Positions 54,085-63,705 of a stretch of DNA of 64,000 nt are shown piece after piece. The DNA lies in contig CM034597.1 of assembly GCA_020091685.1 (NCBI GenBank), positions 4,035,827 to 4,099,826 of the forward strand. Direction: 5' to 3'. The position numbers and the translations under genes are program-made. The notes beneath the pieces are model-generated. The model was not told the DNA's origin and ran no database searches. It saw only the letters and a program-made list of their open reading frames with translations. Source of the DNA: Lutjanus erythropterus. Lineage: Eukaryota; Chordata; Actinopteri; Lutjaniformes; Lutjanidae. Position 1 is the stretch's first letter. Each line of letters opens with the position of its first letter.

Positions 54085-55045
54085 AAAAATTACGTTTTTC
54101 CTCTGGCATGTAGTGCTAATGTGAGTTTTTGAGATAATCAGCATAGAGATGTCTTTTCTCCAGTATAATGGGACTAAATGACACTAGTGTGCATTTTTTC
54201 TGTATATGTGTACATAGTCTGTTTTTTTCTATACTATTATCTATAGTTTTGTTTTTTTTATGTATTTTTTCAAATTGTTGAATGTTATTCATTCATTGGT
54301 ATTTATTGGGTTTCGTTCAGAACTTGCTATATTTTCACTTTGTTAATTTACTGACAATTGCTCCATCTTTTGGACATGTATGTATATGAGGTCTACAGCA
54401 TTAATGTTGCACCCCCTATGAGTTATGCATTAGAATGTCATTTTGCATGGTTTTGCATTTAATTCAGACCGATTATGTGTTTGTTGGACCACGATGAAAA
54501 TGTAGAGTCGATATGTGTAGGTCTGTTTGTCGTCTGGTGAAATGTATTCGCCAAGCAAAAGCAAACAGAGTGCTTCAGTGTTTTTTTTTTTTTTTTACCG
54601 TGGTTTTGTGCAACTCAGGTAACAATTAATGGATTTTGTCTTTTTGTCCCAAAACAATACATTTGAAACATTTAAATCCAAGGTCTGAAGAAGATAATCC
54701 ACAGACCTTATTGTGAGCAGTTTCCTGTAGGAACTACTTTCTTTCTGCAGTAGTTCTACATGAACTACTACTAGAGAGAAATAAGTTCCTCCGTGAAACT
54801 GCTCATAACTGGGCTATGAATTTTGGAAAGAGATATTAGTTTTGAATGTTTCAAATGTATTGTTTTGGCACTTTGAGCATCACAAGTCAAGTGCCATTTA
54901 GTCCCATTATACTGGAGAGAAGTCAGACTCTCTCTGGGGATATCTCCAAAACCCAACACCAAAACACTCTGAATGGATAAACAGCAATACAGGACAGGGG
55001 GAAAATACATATCTTTGATTTGGGGGTGAACTGTCCTTTTAAATG
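54085..55045. repeat. Inverted pair of arms of a common fish interspersed repeat
   Basis: Left arm 54090-54185 has CATGTAGTGCTAATGTGAG and AGAGATGTCTTTTCTCCAG. The right arm 54590-55045 reads the other way, with GTCCCATTATACTGGAGAGA, GATAATCCACAGACCTTATT and TTTGGGGGTGAACTGTCC. The arms share the complement of CTCCAGTATAATGGGACTAA. The right arm's internal GTAGGAACTACTTTCTTTCT/ATGAACTACTACTAG motif is typical of this repeat. The central 400 bp is AT-rich and unassigned. Confidence 0.55.
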
Positions 55046-55398
55046 ATCATGATATAGAAAGTTTTTTTTTTTTTTTTAACAAAATGCATCATAGTTCAAC
55101 AAATAGTATTTTAATACTTAAATCTAAAATAATTCACACAGTGTTCTAATCTGACAATCTATAACTCTTCATAAATATACATAAATCTTCCTCCCACTCC
55201 TAATGATAATTAGTCCAGTTCTCTCTCATCCAAGGGACATATTGGACAGGGTCCCTCATATATTTTCTATACTTCTACACTCCCACTCACATGCTTGATG
55301 TAATTTGGTGTTTGGCATACATGTTAATCCACGGTCCAGCCATAAACTAGGTTTCCACCCAATCTTGTCCTTTTCTTGCACAGTTATCAAAAGGAATG
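55046..55398. other. No gene seen; T16 run near 55060
   Basis: AT-rich sequence with nothing recognised. Confidence 0.45.
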
Positions 55399-55406
55399 AT
55401 GAGCAG

Positions 55407-55655
55407 TAGAGCTGCAACAGTTAATTGAGTAATCAATTATTAATCAATCATTAAATTAATCTGCAACTGTTTGGATAATTGATTAATCCAAGTAATTTTT
55501 TAAGACAAAAAAAGAAAAAAAATCAAAATCCTGCTTCTTAAATCTGAATATTTAGTGGTTTCATTGCCACTTTATGACAGTCAACTTCTGGGGTGTGGGC
55601 ATCTTAGGCTACATTTTATAAGCAACAATGAAAATAATTGTTAGTGGCAGCTCTA
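55407..55655 (+). mobile_element. Family A short element with 8-bp target-site duplication
   Basis: Starts TAGAGCTGCAACAGTTAATT and ends TTGTTAGTGGCAGCTCTA. Flanks ATGAGCAG (55399-55406) and ATAAGCAG (55656-55663) match at seven of eight. At 249 bp it has an internally shortened core but intact ends. With the copies at 22.1 and 25.5 kb it fixes the element boundaries. Confidence 0.9.
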
Positions 55656-55663
55656 ATAAGCAG

Positions 55664-56350
55664 TATCGATTAACTCCTGGACTAATAAGAAATATTAAGA
55701 GTAGAATTATTAACAAAATCCCTCCCCAGTCCCAGGACACACTACTAGATTTGTGATAGGCCTCCCTCTGCTCATGGGATGGGTAATGTTGGCTGCTGTC
55801 AGTGTGTTAGAGACTCTCCAGGCCCATAATGAGCTGGGCCCGTGGCCAAGAGACATAGAGGAGCCCAAACTGAACACTGCAGAGGCCCCAGGAGACGGAG
55901 TAGCACTTTCACTTTAATACTGACCGGACATGTTTGTGGAGCTCATTCTGAGTACGTACAGATGACTGAGCTTGTTTTTCCTACATGTTGTATACAGTAA
56001 ACTGCTTTTTCTTCATGAAGAGGAAAATTAGGAGCACTGACACTTGCAGTTAGAGAAACCTGAAACAAAAATGTGAGTGCAGCGTGCATGCTTTTTCTGC
56101 TTGTCTGTCTGTCCGTCTGTTGTCACACACCTGTAACCCCCCCCAACTTATTTCCATGAAATCACATCCTGTAAGCTGTGGGCTGTGGGGATTTCAGTGC
56201 TAATCTGGTTTTACACCAGCAGGCAGTTACTGTATTTAATCATGACAATAAAACGAATGAGATTTGATTGCAAGACATTAAATTAACGTAAAATTAAACA
56301 GAAATGACTGTTTAGTGTAACAACTCATTGTTGAATCAGTAAGAATGTGT
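55664..56350. other. No gene seen
   Basis: Unique sequence with a GC-richer stretch near 55720-55940. No frame or motif supports an exon. Confidence 0.45.
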
Positions 56351-56504
56351 GAAGTAATGCCACGGTATTGGAATTTGTCATTTTGATATGATAACTATAA
56401 TATAAATATATATAAAAATATTGATTTTTTTGATACCACCAGGAAAAAAATGACTCAACATTGAGGCCATAAAATGTCATATTTTTATTTAAAGATTGAT
56501 AAAA

Positions 56505-57297
56505 CAAAGGTTGGGAGGGTTACTTTCAAAATGTAATCTGATACAGTTACTAATTACCTGTTTAAAAATGTAGTCAGTAACATAACCCGAGTATCGCAAT
56601 ATTAAAGTAATGTAACTTGATTATTTTCCATTACTTTCGGATTACCTCAGCATAAAATATGGTGAAATTGTTTAGACTAATGTAGTGTTTTAGGGCTGCA
56701 ACTAATGATTGTTTTTATCATCATTTGACTGGTCGATTATTTTCTCAATTAATTGATTAGTTTGGTCCATGAAATGTCAGAAAATGGTGAAAAATGTTGG
56801 TCAGATCTCAGAATGACGTCTTGTTTTGTCCACAACTCAAAAATATTCAGTTTACTGTCAGAGAGGAGCAAAAAACAAACAAACAAAATATTCACATTTA
56901 AGAAGCTGAAATCAGAGAATTTTTATATTTAAAAAAAAGGCTCAAAATGAGCAGTCAATTATTGATTAATCATTACAGCTCTAAGTGTTTTATGTTTGTT
57001 GTTAGGTTTATTAGTTTGTCCTGCTGTTTCTTCCTTTGTTGTTCACAAGTTATTCATTGATTGTTTTAAAGACAAAAAATGTTGAAATTTCCACCCAGTG
57101 AATCATTTTTTCACTAGAGGTCATGATAATGAATTGAAAGCTGTGTGTGAACTGTGCATGGCAAGATATTCTTCTTTATTTTAAAACTGTAATCCTACTA
57201 ATAATCCACATTTTACAAAATGAAACTGTAAGATGAATATGTCTTTTTTTATCTGCAGATTATGTAATCCCATTACATATGAGAGCAGACAGGACTG
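56505..57297 (+). mobile_element. C-family hAT-like element carrying an A element, copy 3
   Basis: Starts CAAAGGTTGGGAGGGTTACT and has GATACAGTTACTAATTACCTG in two parts, and AATATTAAAGTAATGTAACT. After the A element it continues AAGTGTTTTATGTTTGTTGT, TAATCCTACTAATAATCC and TTATGTAATCCCATTACA. The right terminus is decayed (AGACAGGACTG). No transposase frame. Confidence 0.75.
56691..56983 (-). mobile_element. Family A element inside C copy 3
   Basis: Starts TAGGGCTGCAACTAATGATT and ends GATTAATCATTACAGCTCTA. AGTGTTT precedes it (56684-56690) and AGTGTTTT follows (56984-56991). This is best read as an 8-bp duplication that lost one T on the left. Core words AATGACGTCTTG and TTCACATTTAAGAAGCTG are present. 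Confidence 0.85.
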
Positions 57298-57450
57298 TGT
57301 AGACACTTCAGATGTGTGTGTCAGTGCATAGATGGTGAGAAAGTGCACCTGATACCAGAATATCAGTACTGCGAAAAAGAACGCATTTCAAATATTCTGT
57401 ATTGATATTTATTGACATATTGCTATTTTTGACAAAACTGATGTGAAGGT

Positions 57451-57864
57451 TTATGTGTCTTAGTACAAATATGTTACGACCACCTGTGCTCAGAGCTGGT
57501 TGGATGATCAGATCTGCAGTCACTTTGAATGTGAAGAGTTTTGTTGTCGAGGCTGTGATATCTGTGCTGTCTGTCTCTACCTGAGGTGTCAGTATGTGTA
57601 AGACCACGGTGTTTGCTGGTGTTATGTGTCCTGGCAGTGGATGAGATGAGGAACTGGAGCCTCCAGCAGACTCAACAGATAATCTGATAAAGTTAAGGAA
57701 ATCTTATCAGGGAGACAGATTTACTGTAAGTCTCAATACTGTGTTACAGTAAGTTACACTTATGTCTGTTAACAAACATTTGATATGAGCAGCTTGAAAA
57801 CAGCAGTTGGTGTTTGTGAACACTGCCCTGTGTGCCTGCACACTTGTTATTGCTGTTCATCTAC
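57451..57864. other. No gene seen
   Basis: Unique sequence with nothing recognised. Confidence 0.45.
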
Positions 57865-58125
57865 TGTAAAATTAATCAACATTTTGATAATCAGTTAATC
57901 GTTTTGAGTAATTTTTTCAAATTAAAGTCAAAATTCTCTGATTTCAGCTTCTTAAATGTGAATATTTTCTGGTTTCTTTCCTCCTCTCCGACAGTAAACT
58001 GAATATTTTTGAGTTGTGGACAAAACAAGGGAAACACTGATCATAATTTTTCACCATTTAATGGACCTATTTTTCAACTGACAAGATTGTTACAGGATTA
58101 ATTATTAATCACCATCCTTGAGATC
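57865..58125 (+). mobile_element. Family A element, left end missing
   Basis: Runs from AAAATTAATCAACATTTTGA through TTCAGCTTCTTAAATGTGAA and GAGTTGTGGACAAAACAAG to CAACTGACAAGATTGTTACA and GGATTAATTATTAATC. The CRE-like block is deleted. Confidence 0.75.
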
Positions 58126-58404
58126 TGATTGGCCACTCCAGTATTCTCAGTGAGAGGTGGGACCTTGGTTTGATGAGTATTGTTTTCTACTGTATGTGGC
58201 CTACTTTTTTAAACTTAAGGTCAATTTACTTATTAATAAATCATAAAAATAAAAGTATTATTCATGATAGATTGTAAAGGATGAATTAAGCCGTCTGAAA
58301 GACTGTGGAAAGACGTACAATAGAGGTACATTTTCTTTCTGCAGACTTAAAAATAAAGCATTAAAGATTCATATTATATTTTTATGATCTTACTCTGTGG
58401 TGTT
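58126..58404. other. No gene seen
   Basis: AT-rich spacer with nothing recognised. Confidence 0.4.
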
Positions 58405-58412
58405 GTGATTGG

Positions 58413-59234
58413 CAGTGATGGGAATAACGGCGTTAAAATAAAACGCCGTTACTAACGGCGTTACTTTTTTCAGTAACGGGTAATCTAACTAATTACTTTT
58501 TCTATCGTTACAACGCCGTTACCGTTACCAACACGCCGTTACTGCGCGTTACTGAAGCTACTCACTGAAGCTGTCATCCGACTTGGCTCACACAGACACA
58601 GGAGCTGCAAACGTGTGTGTTTTTTTCCCTTTGGTGAGGGAGGAGGGGAGGGGCGAGATAACCGCCTAAGTAATGATGATTGGCTAAGGTAGAGTAAGAT
58701 TTCATGTTAAGCCAACCAGAGACATCAGGTGGGCGGGTGTTTACACACAAACCCAGCACATAGCAGCGCACACACGCAAACTATCAGAGATAGCGAGTCC
58801 GGAGTCGCAGGGAAAGACGGCGTTTTCGAGGTGGAAATACAGGCACTACTTTGATCTCATCGAGGTAAAAGGTAAAAATGTACATGTTGAGTGTACATTA
58901 TGTCCCAGAGCAAAGAGTTTGTCCACGTCCGGTGTAAGCAACTCCAATTTAATGAAGCACCTCTCGACGGCACACGCTAAACTAGTGGCCAAAAACACTG
59001 TTGACACCGGTAATGATGATAGCAGGCCAGGTGCTGTTAACGTGAGCTCCGCTAACAAAGAAGGACACAGAGCCACGCCAGAGCCCAAAAAAAATAAGTA
59101 ACGCAATAGTTACTTTCCCTGGTAACTAATTACTTTTATAGTGGAGTAACTCAGTTACTAACTCACTTACTTTTTGGGAGAAGTAACTAGTAACTATAAC
59201 TAATTACTTTTTCAAAGTAACGTGCCCAACACTG
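58413..59234 (+). mobile_element. hAT element with perfect TSD, keeping a BED zinc-finger frame
   Basis: Ends CAGTGATGGGAATAACGGCG and AAGTAACGTGCCCAACACTG form inverted repeats. Flanks GTGATTGG (58405-58412) and GTGATTGG (59235-59242) are an identical 8-bp target duplication. Sub-terminal AACGCCGTTACTAACGGCG and TAACTAGTAACTATAACTA repeats are typical of this fish hAT group. At 822 bp it keeps the 5' coding part only, so it is non-autonomous and probably recent. Confidence 0.92.
58802..59101 (+). pseudogene. BED zinc-finger N-terminal fragment of a hAT transposase
   Basis: The frame is open from 58688 to the stop at 59101. From 58802 it reads through FSRWKYRHYFDLIEVKGKNV, then Cys31-x2-Cys34 and His53-x4-His58, a complete BED finger (residues counted from 58802). 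A polar tail of about 40 residues ends PEPKKNK. No in-frame ATG lies upstream of the finger; the first is Met51 within it. Either the start or an upstream exon is missing, or translation begins elsewhere. The catalytic RNase H-like domain and C-terminal dimerisation region are absent. Confidence 0.8.
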
Positions 59235-59242
59235 GTGATTGG

Positions 59243-60055
59243 TAGGATTAGTGATCTTTTAAACAAAAGTTTGAAACACAGGAATGTAAAAAACTAACAT
59301 ACCGTAATATTTGTAATTAAGATAGATAAGAGAAATGGTACATTAATGTCATGTACTTCATGCCACCCCAGCAGAAGTCAGTGCCCCAAAATCAAAAAAG
59401 TCTTGAGATCTCACCCAAACTCAACTGTCAATCATGACATGAAACCCCCTTTTACAGCATCAAATAACCAATTATAACCAAACTGATCAGAAAACTGAAC
59501 CCTTGAACAAACATCAGTGTGATAAGCACCACCTAAAATGACAAAAAACAGCTTTGCGGAAATTTATTTGATTTATTTGATTGTGTACTATTAGGTTAAG
59601 CCCATATCCTTATTTTCTAACACAAAGTGGGTGGGGTTTATGACCTATACTACAGCCAGCCAGCAGTGAGGATCCAGATGTTCTGTCTTCACTTTTGGGG
59701 TGCTTTCATGTTTTCCATTTCTTTATACAGTCGATGTTTTTTCTAAATTAGGGTTGGACATTAATACTCTATTCTATATTATATTTTTAAGATGACAGTT
59801 TGTTGATTTTGTTGGTAAATTGTTGCTGTTAGAATGCAGCTCTCAGTCCTGCAATAACATTAAAATTTAAAGCAGCCAAGTCGATGAAGATATTTAGGAA
59901 GTTGAAAGGAGCAGTGTCAGTGCTGTGATGGAACTGCAGTCCAGCTTGTCAAAGTATAAAGGAGGTTAAAAGATGCTGAGTTGGAAGGCAACTTTATTGA
60001 TTATACTGAGGGGGAAATTAAATCCACAGAGGGTCTGTCACTGCTAATTACACAT
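59243..60055. other. No gene seen; LINE-tail-like words near 59992
   Basis: CAACTTTATTGATTATACTG and AGGGGGAAATTAAATCC near 59990 resemble retroelement tails seen at 24.0 and 52.1 kb. Otherwise unique. Confidence 0.4.
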
Positions 60056-60059
60056 GCAT

Positions 60060-60250
60060 GAAGGCTCTTAAACAGAGGTGTGCCACCCGCATGTGGAGAA
60101 CTGTCTGACAGGAGACGAGCTCCATTATTTGCAGTACATCCATTTCCAAGCAGGGAAAACATGCAATTAAAGTTAACAGGCGGGCTGTCAAATCAACAAA
60201 TGGACATTTTAGATGCCATTTGGTTTTATCACAAGTTCATTAAATGGAAT
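60060..60250. promoter_or_regulatory. Candidate conserved non-coding element
   Basis: Unique, balanced-composition sequence with AACATGCAATTAAAGTTAAC, GGGCTGTCAAATCAACAAAT and TTCATTAAATGGAATGAG. These hold homeodomain-like (CAATTAAA), Meis/Pbx-like (CTGTCAAATCA) and HNF1-like (GTTAAC) words in about 110 bp. The 90-codon frame across it has no known domain. The regulatory call is inference. Confidence 0.3.
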
Positions 60251-60253
60251 GAG

Positions 60254-60278
60254 AACACACACACACACACACACACAC
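60254..60278. repeat. (AC)n microsatellite
   Basis: About twelve AC units just downstream of the candidate element. Confidence 0.9.
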
Positions 60279-60840
60279 CCATATATACACAGTGCCACCC
60301 TCATTATGCTAAAACATACATCGATTTGCAGTGTTGTGCACGAACACACTAAAAGAGCAGCATTCACTGAACACGCAGTTCACGCATGCAGTCTTGGTGG
60401 ATTAATGAATGGGAATGTTGTTCACTCTTGAGAGCGATGATGGCACTCAAATTGTCAGGTGATTAAAACAAAATGTGATCTCAGCACACAGAGAGAGTGT
60501 GACTACGGACAGAAGTGTCGACGTGGTATAAAACTTACTTTGATCACAAAGCCTCATGTTTCTCTATAATTCTGTGGTGGATCAGTAGGGTGTCTGAACC
60601 ACAAAGCAGGCTGAAGCCTGTTAACAGTGAGCAACGCACAGATAGATCCACATTATACACTCATCACATTTCTGACAATATGATGGGAAAAAGAAAGTCC
60701 TGCAGGTCATTATAATGAGAACCTTTGTCCAAATAATGTCTTGGGATCTTAACATAATGAATTAGCATTTCAAAATATTAACTATCTCAAAATAATGAGA
60801 AACATTCTCAAAATGATGCTCCATAAATGTTATTGGTGTT
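60279..60840. other. No gene seen
   Basis: Unique sequence with nothing recognised. Confidence 0.45.
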
Positions 60841-61060
60841 GTTAACATGCATGTTGTTAGCCATAGGCAATCCCAAGATGCCCTGGGCTGTGTTTGTGAC
60901 TTGTGTGTGACAGTGCTGATCCATAGATGTATTAATAGATTGATGATCTCAACATGAGACTGACTCTAAAATGCGTAGTGATGATGGTAATGAGCTCAAC
61001 TGCACAGCAGGGATCATGTGACTGTGGTATTGCGGTAATGCGGTGATCGTCACAGCCCTA
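60841..61060 (-). mobile_element. B-family element, left-truncated
   Basis: Contains CATAGGCAATCCCAAGATGC, CTGATCCATAGATGTATTAA and ATGATGGTAATGAGCTCAAC, and ends cleanly GCGGTGATCGTCACAGCCCTA, given as its last bases. Only about 220 bp remain. The left end is missing. Confidence 0.7.
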
Positions 61061-61109
61061 GTCTGGTGTTTTTCAGTTCTTAGTTTGGACTGCAGGCAGG
61101 TGACACCAT

Positions 61110-61260
61110 GGACAGCAGCAGGAGGGTCATGGGTCTGAATCTAGAACCAGTTGTTGGGAGTGTTTCTTTGAGGAGTTTGCATGTTCCTCCTCTGGGTGGG
61201 GTTTATTCAGGTTGTCCACTTTCCTCCCACAGTCCAAAAGCATGTATCTTGAAGTGAAGT
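61110..61260 (+). mobile_element. L2-type LINE fragment
   Basis: AGCAGGAGGGTCATGGGTCT, GAGGAGTTTGCATGTTCCTC and TTTCCTCCCACAGTCCAAAA match the region just upstream of and within the L2 3' end seen at 35.35 kb. Truncated at both sides. Confidence 0.65.
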
Positions 61261-62461
61261 TTTGACTGTAATGCCACTTTTCTATACACACGTGCTGGTT
61301 TTGTTTGCAGCAACATGTCCAACACAGCAGGTATTTGCATTTCCATTACAACAGGGCTACTCACTTGAAGGTGTGCCGAGAAACTTGGCTTGAGTCGCGC
61401 AGCTTTCAAATGGCGAATAAAGACTGAACTGCCTATAATTTCTTCACAATAAAAAGCCTGTGTTATTGTATTATTCAAAAGCTTTTCTTATGAAGCAGCA
61501 AAACCAGGAAACTTTCGGTTTTCATCAGTGGTAACTTGACAAGACTCTTGTGTGGCTGAAAATGAACAAGACAGTAAAATACAGCAGCAACCTGAACAGC
61601 GACACAGGAGAGAAACTTAACTTCAATCCATAGAGATTAGCTTCTAAAGAACTGAGAGCTGAACGCAGACACAGACACTTTCAGAAATGTCTTTCTTTCT
61701 GCTCTCCTGCACACACGAGTAGAGTCTTTCAACACAGGCTTGTTTGAGGAAGAGGAAGGAAGGCAATCAGGAGTTGGTGCGTTCGGTGAAACGCCACTGC
61801 AGCCTACTTGGAGGCGAGTTGGGCTCACTTTGGCCCCAGTAGCTCCATTTTGGGTGCGATTTGGCACAGCTCTACGCATGAAAAGTGCCAGTGGAAAAGC
61901 CCCATAACTTGTCCAGTGGTGTGAGTGTAAGTGTGTCTTATCTATTACCTTTTGGCCAGTTCACACATTATGCTGATGGAGAGCTATGCAATATCACAAG
62001 CAACCAATAAGCCTAAGAGATGGAAGAAATCCACCTCTCAGGGTCCTCAGACCACCTCAGGCGGCTCCTGACTGTTCCTGCAGACTCGACTCTGACATGT
62101 GATATGAGTGATATGGGTGTGCCAGGAGGCAGATCCACTCTCATCCGTCATGTGCAGAGTCCACTGTCTGCCAGGATCATCGCTAACAGGATCAGACAGA
62201 AGTCTGCTGAGGTAGAGCGTGGCGTTTAACTGGAAGCTCTCAGGTTCAGCACATGTTGACTGAACTCCACCTTCTCTCAGATGGAGCGAGCTAAATGGCT
62301 AAATTACAAACAGACTGTCTCTGAGGAGAGAGGGCTTCTATAAACAGAGTGGAATGCGGCTCAGCCATCCTTTGTTCTTATCTCTATTCCCTCACATGAT
62401 GGCCACAGGAAGGAATATTAATAAGCCACACATGCATGTACACACTCACACATGCAGGATA

Positions 62462-62462
<1 letters not shown>
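61261..62462. other. No gene seen
   Basis: Unique sequence. Minus-strand frames 61203-61478 and 61637-61879 and the plus-strand frame 62020-62229 have no recognisable domains. Confidence 0.4.

Positions 62463-62494
<32 letters not shown>
62463..62494. repeat. (TG)n microsatellite
   Basis: About sixteen TG units followed by GAGAGTGTGAG. Confidence 0.9.
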
Positions 62495-62496
<2 letters not shown>

Positions 62497-62564
62497 AGTG
62501 TGAGTGTGTTACTTCCTTAGAGGGCCTAGTGTTGCTTATCTTCTACCCCCTGAACAAGGTAGAA

Positions 62565-62660
62565 GTGTTCCCCCGCTGATTATTCCTTTTCATTTGCATA
62601 ATAAATGGTTATTCATTTCTTCTTCTGCAGTAGGGCTGTTCTTTGTGTGGAATCTAAATT
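62565..62660. promoter_or_regulatory. Candidate regulatory block with an octamer motif
   Basis: ATTTGCATAATAAATGG (62593-62609) holds a perfect POU octamer ATTTGCAT beside ATAAATGG, in unique sequence flanked by GATTATTCC. The motif is short enough to occur by chance, so the call is weak. Confidence 0.25.
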
Positions 62661-63029
62661 AGAGGTGAGCCTTGTCTGCGTGAGTGTGGAACAGCGAGGT
62701 GAGCCTCGTCAGTCGAGCGGCACCGCACAACAGGCGGCGTGCTGTTTAAAGAGACAGGTCATCTAATATGGAGTCATATCATTAAGGATCACACCGACAT
62801 ACAGGGCTCACTTCTTTTGTGTTAACTCTATATTTTTGTTCACTGCCAGCATCAAATTTCCCTTGAGATGATGATAATAAAGTTGAAACAGTTTTATTAT
62901 ATAGGAGAAGACAACATGAGGATTCCAATTTTATCTCTGCCCAGACCTGTGTGTGTGTGTGTGTGTGTGTGTGCTCGACCAACGAGACTGCAGCTAAACC
63001 GATCAGACTAATATTGCAGTTCTAGAAAT
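62661..63029. other. No gene seen; (TG)n at 62949-62973
   Basis: GC-richer near 62690-62745 (GTCGAGCGGCACCGCACAAC). One dinucleotide tract. Nothing coding recognised. Confidence 0.4.
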
Positions 63030-63378
63030 GTGCACAAAAATGATTAAACAATTATTAGTCAACTATTAAATTAATCAGCTATTGAAATCAGATGATCAAT
63101 TGATTGTTTTGTGCCATTTTTTTAAGAATTAGTGAAGAATGTGAATATTTTCTGGTTTCTTTACTCCTAAACTAAATACCTTTGAGTTGGGGACAAATCA
63201 AGACATTTGAGGACGTCATCTTTGGGAAACATTTTTCACCGTTTTCTGACATTTTATGGATCAAACAACTAATCAGCTAATCAAGAAAATAATCCACAGA
63301 TTAATCAATAATGAAAAAAATAGTTACAGGAAAGGCTTGAAAAAAAAGTCCAAACATGTGGAGCACACAGATGTACAT
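63030..63378 (+). mobile_element. Family A element, both termini decayed
   Basis: Recognisable from ATTAAACAATTATTAGTCAA through GTGAATATTTTCTGGTTTCT and GAGGACGTCATCTTTGGG to CAACTAATCAGCTAATCAAG and AAGTCCAAACATGTGGAGCA. The usual TTCAGCTTCTT block is missing. Confidence 0.75.
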
Positions 63379-63384
63379 GTAAGG

Positions 63385-63592
63385 ATCTGAGCCTGTCAGT
63401 GGTAAAACAAGCACTTTTATTGGATGGACTTTGAGGGTGTGCAGTTGAACATGAGGACTGATTTGCAGCCTCTCATGCTGCTGCCAGCTGCAGCGCTCTC
63501 CATCAGTACTGGACCAGTTTCCTCATTAGCCACAATAACATGGTAAAATAGAGTCCAGGCTGAAAAATACCGAAGTTACCCTTTAAGGAAGA
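63385..63592 (-). repeat. Common fish interspersed repeat fragment
   Basis: GTCAGTGGTAAAACAAGCAC, TGGATGGACTTTGAGGGTGT and the right end AAAATACCGAAGTTACCCTT with TAAGG match a repeat type common in percomorph genomes. I know its ends as AAAGGGTAACTTCGGTAT. Single copy here, class unassigned. Confidence 0.5.
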
Positions 63593-63705
63593 TGTAATTT
63601 TAGTCAAAACCTTTACATTTTGCTAAACTTAAGCAAACTGTGACCATCACCTCAGCAAACAGTGATCTTTATTTTAAGTCTAAGTTGTCTAAGCTGTGTT
63701 ATAAC

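Larger units (their letters stand above)
56355..57450 (+). mobile_element. L-family repeat, copy 2, interrupted by a C element
   Basis: Left arm CCACGGTATTGGAATTTGTC with TTTTGATACCACCAGGAAA and TTTTTATTTAAAGATTG. Right arm CCAGAATATCAGTACTGCG with GCATTTCAAATATTCTG. The same two arms flank an A element at 25.3-26.0 kb. Here the gap is filled by a C element which itself holds an A element. Confidence 0.65.
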
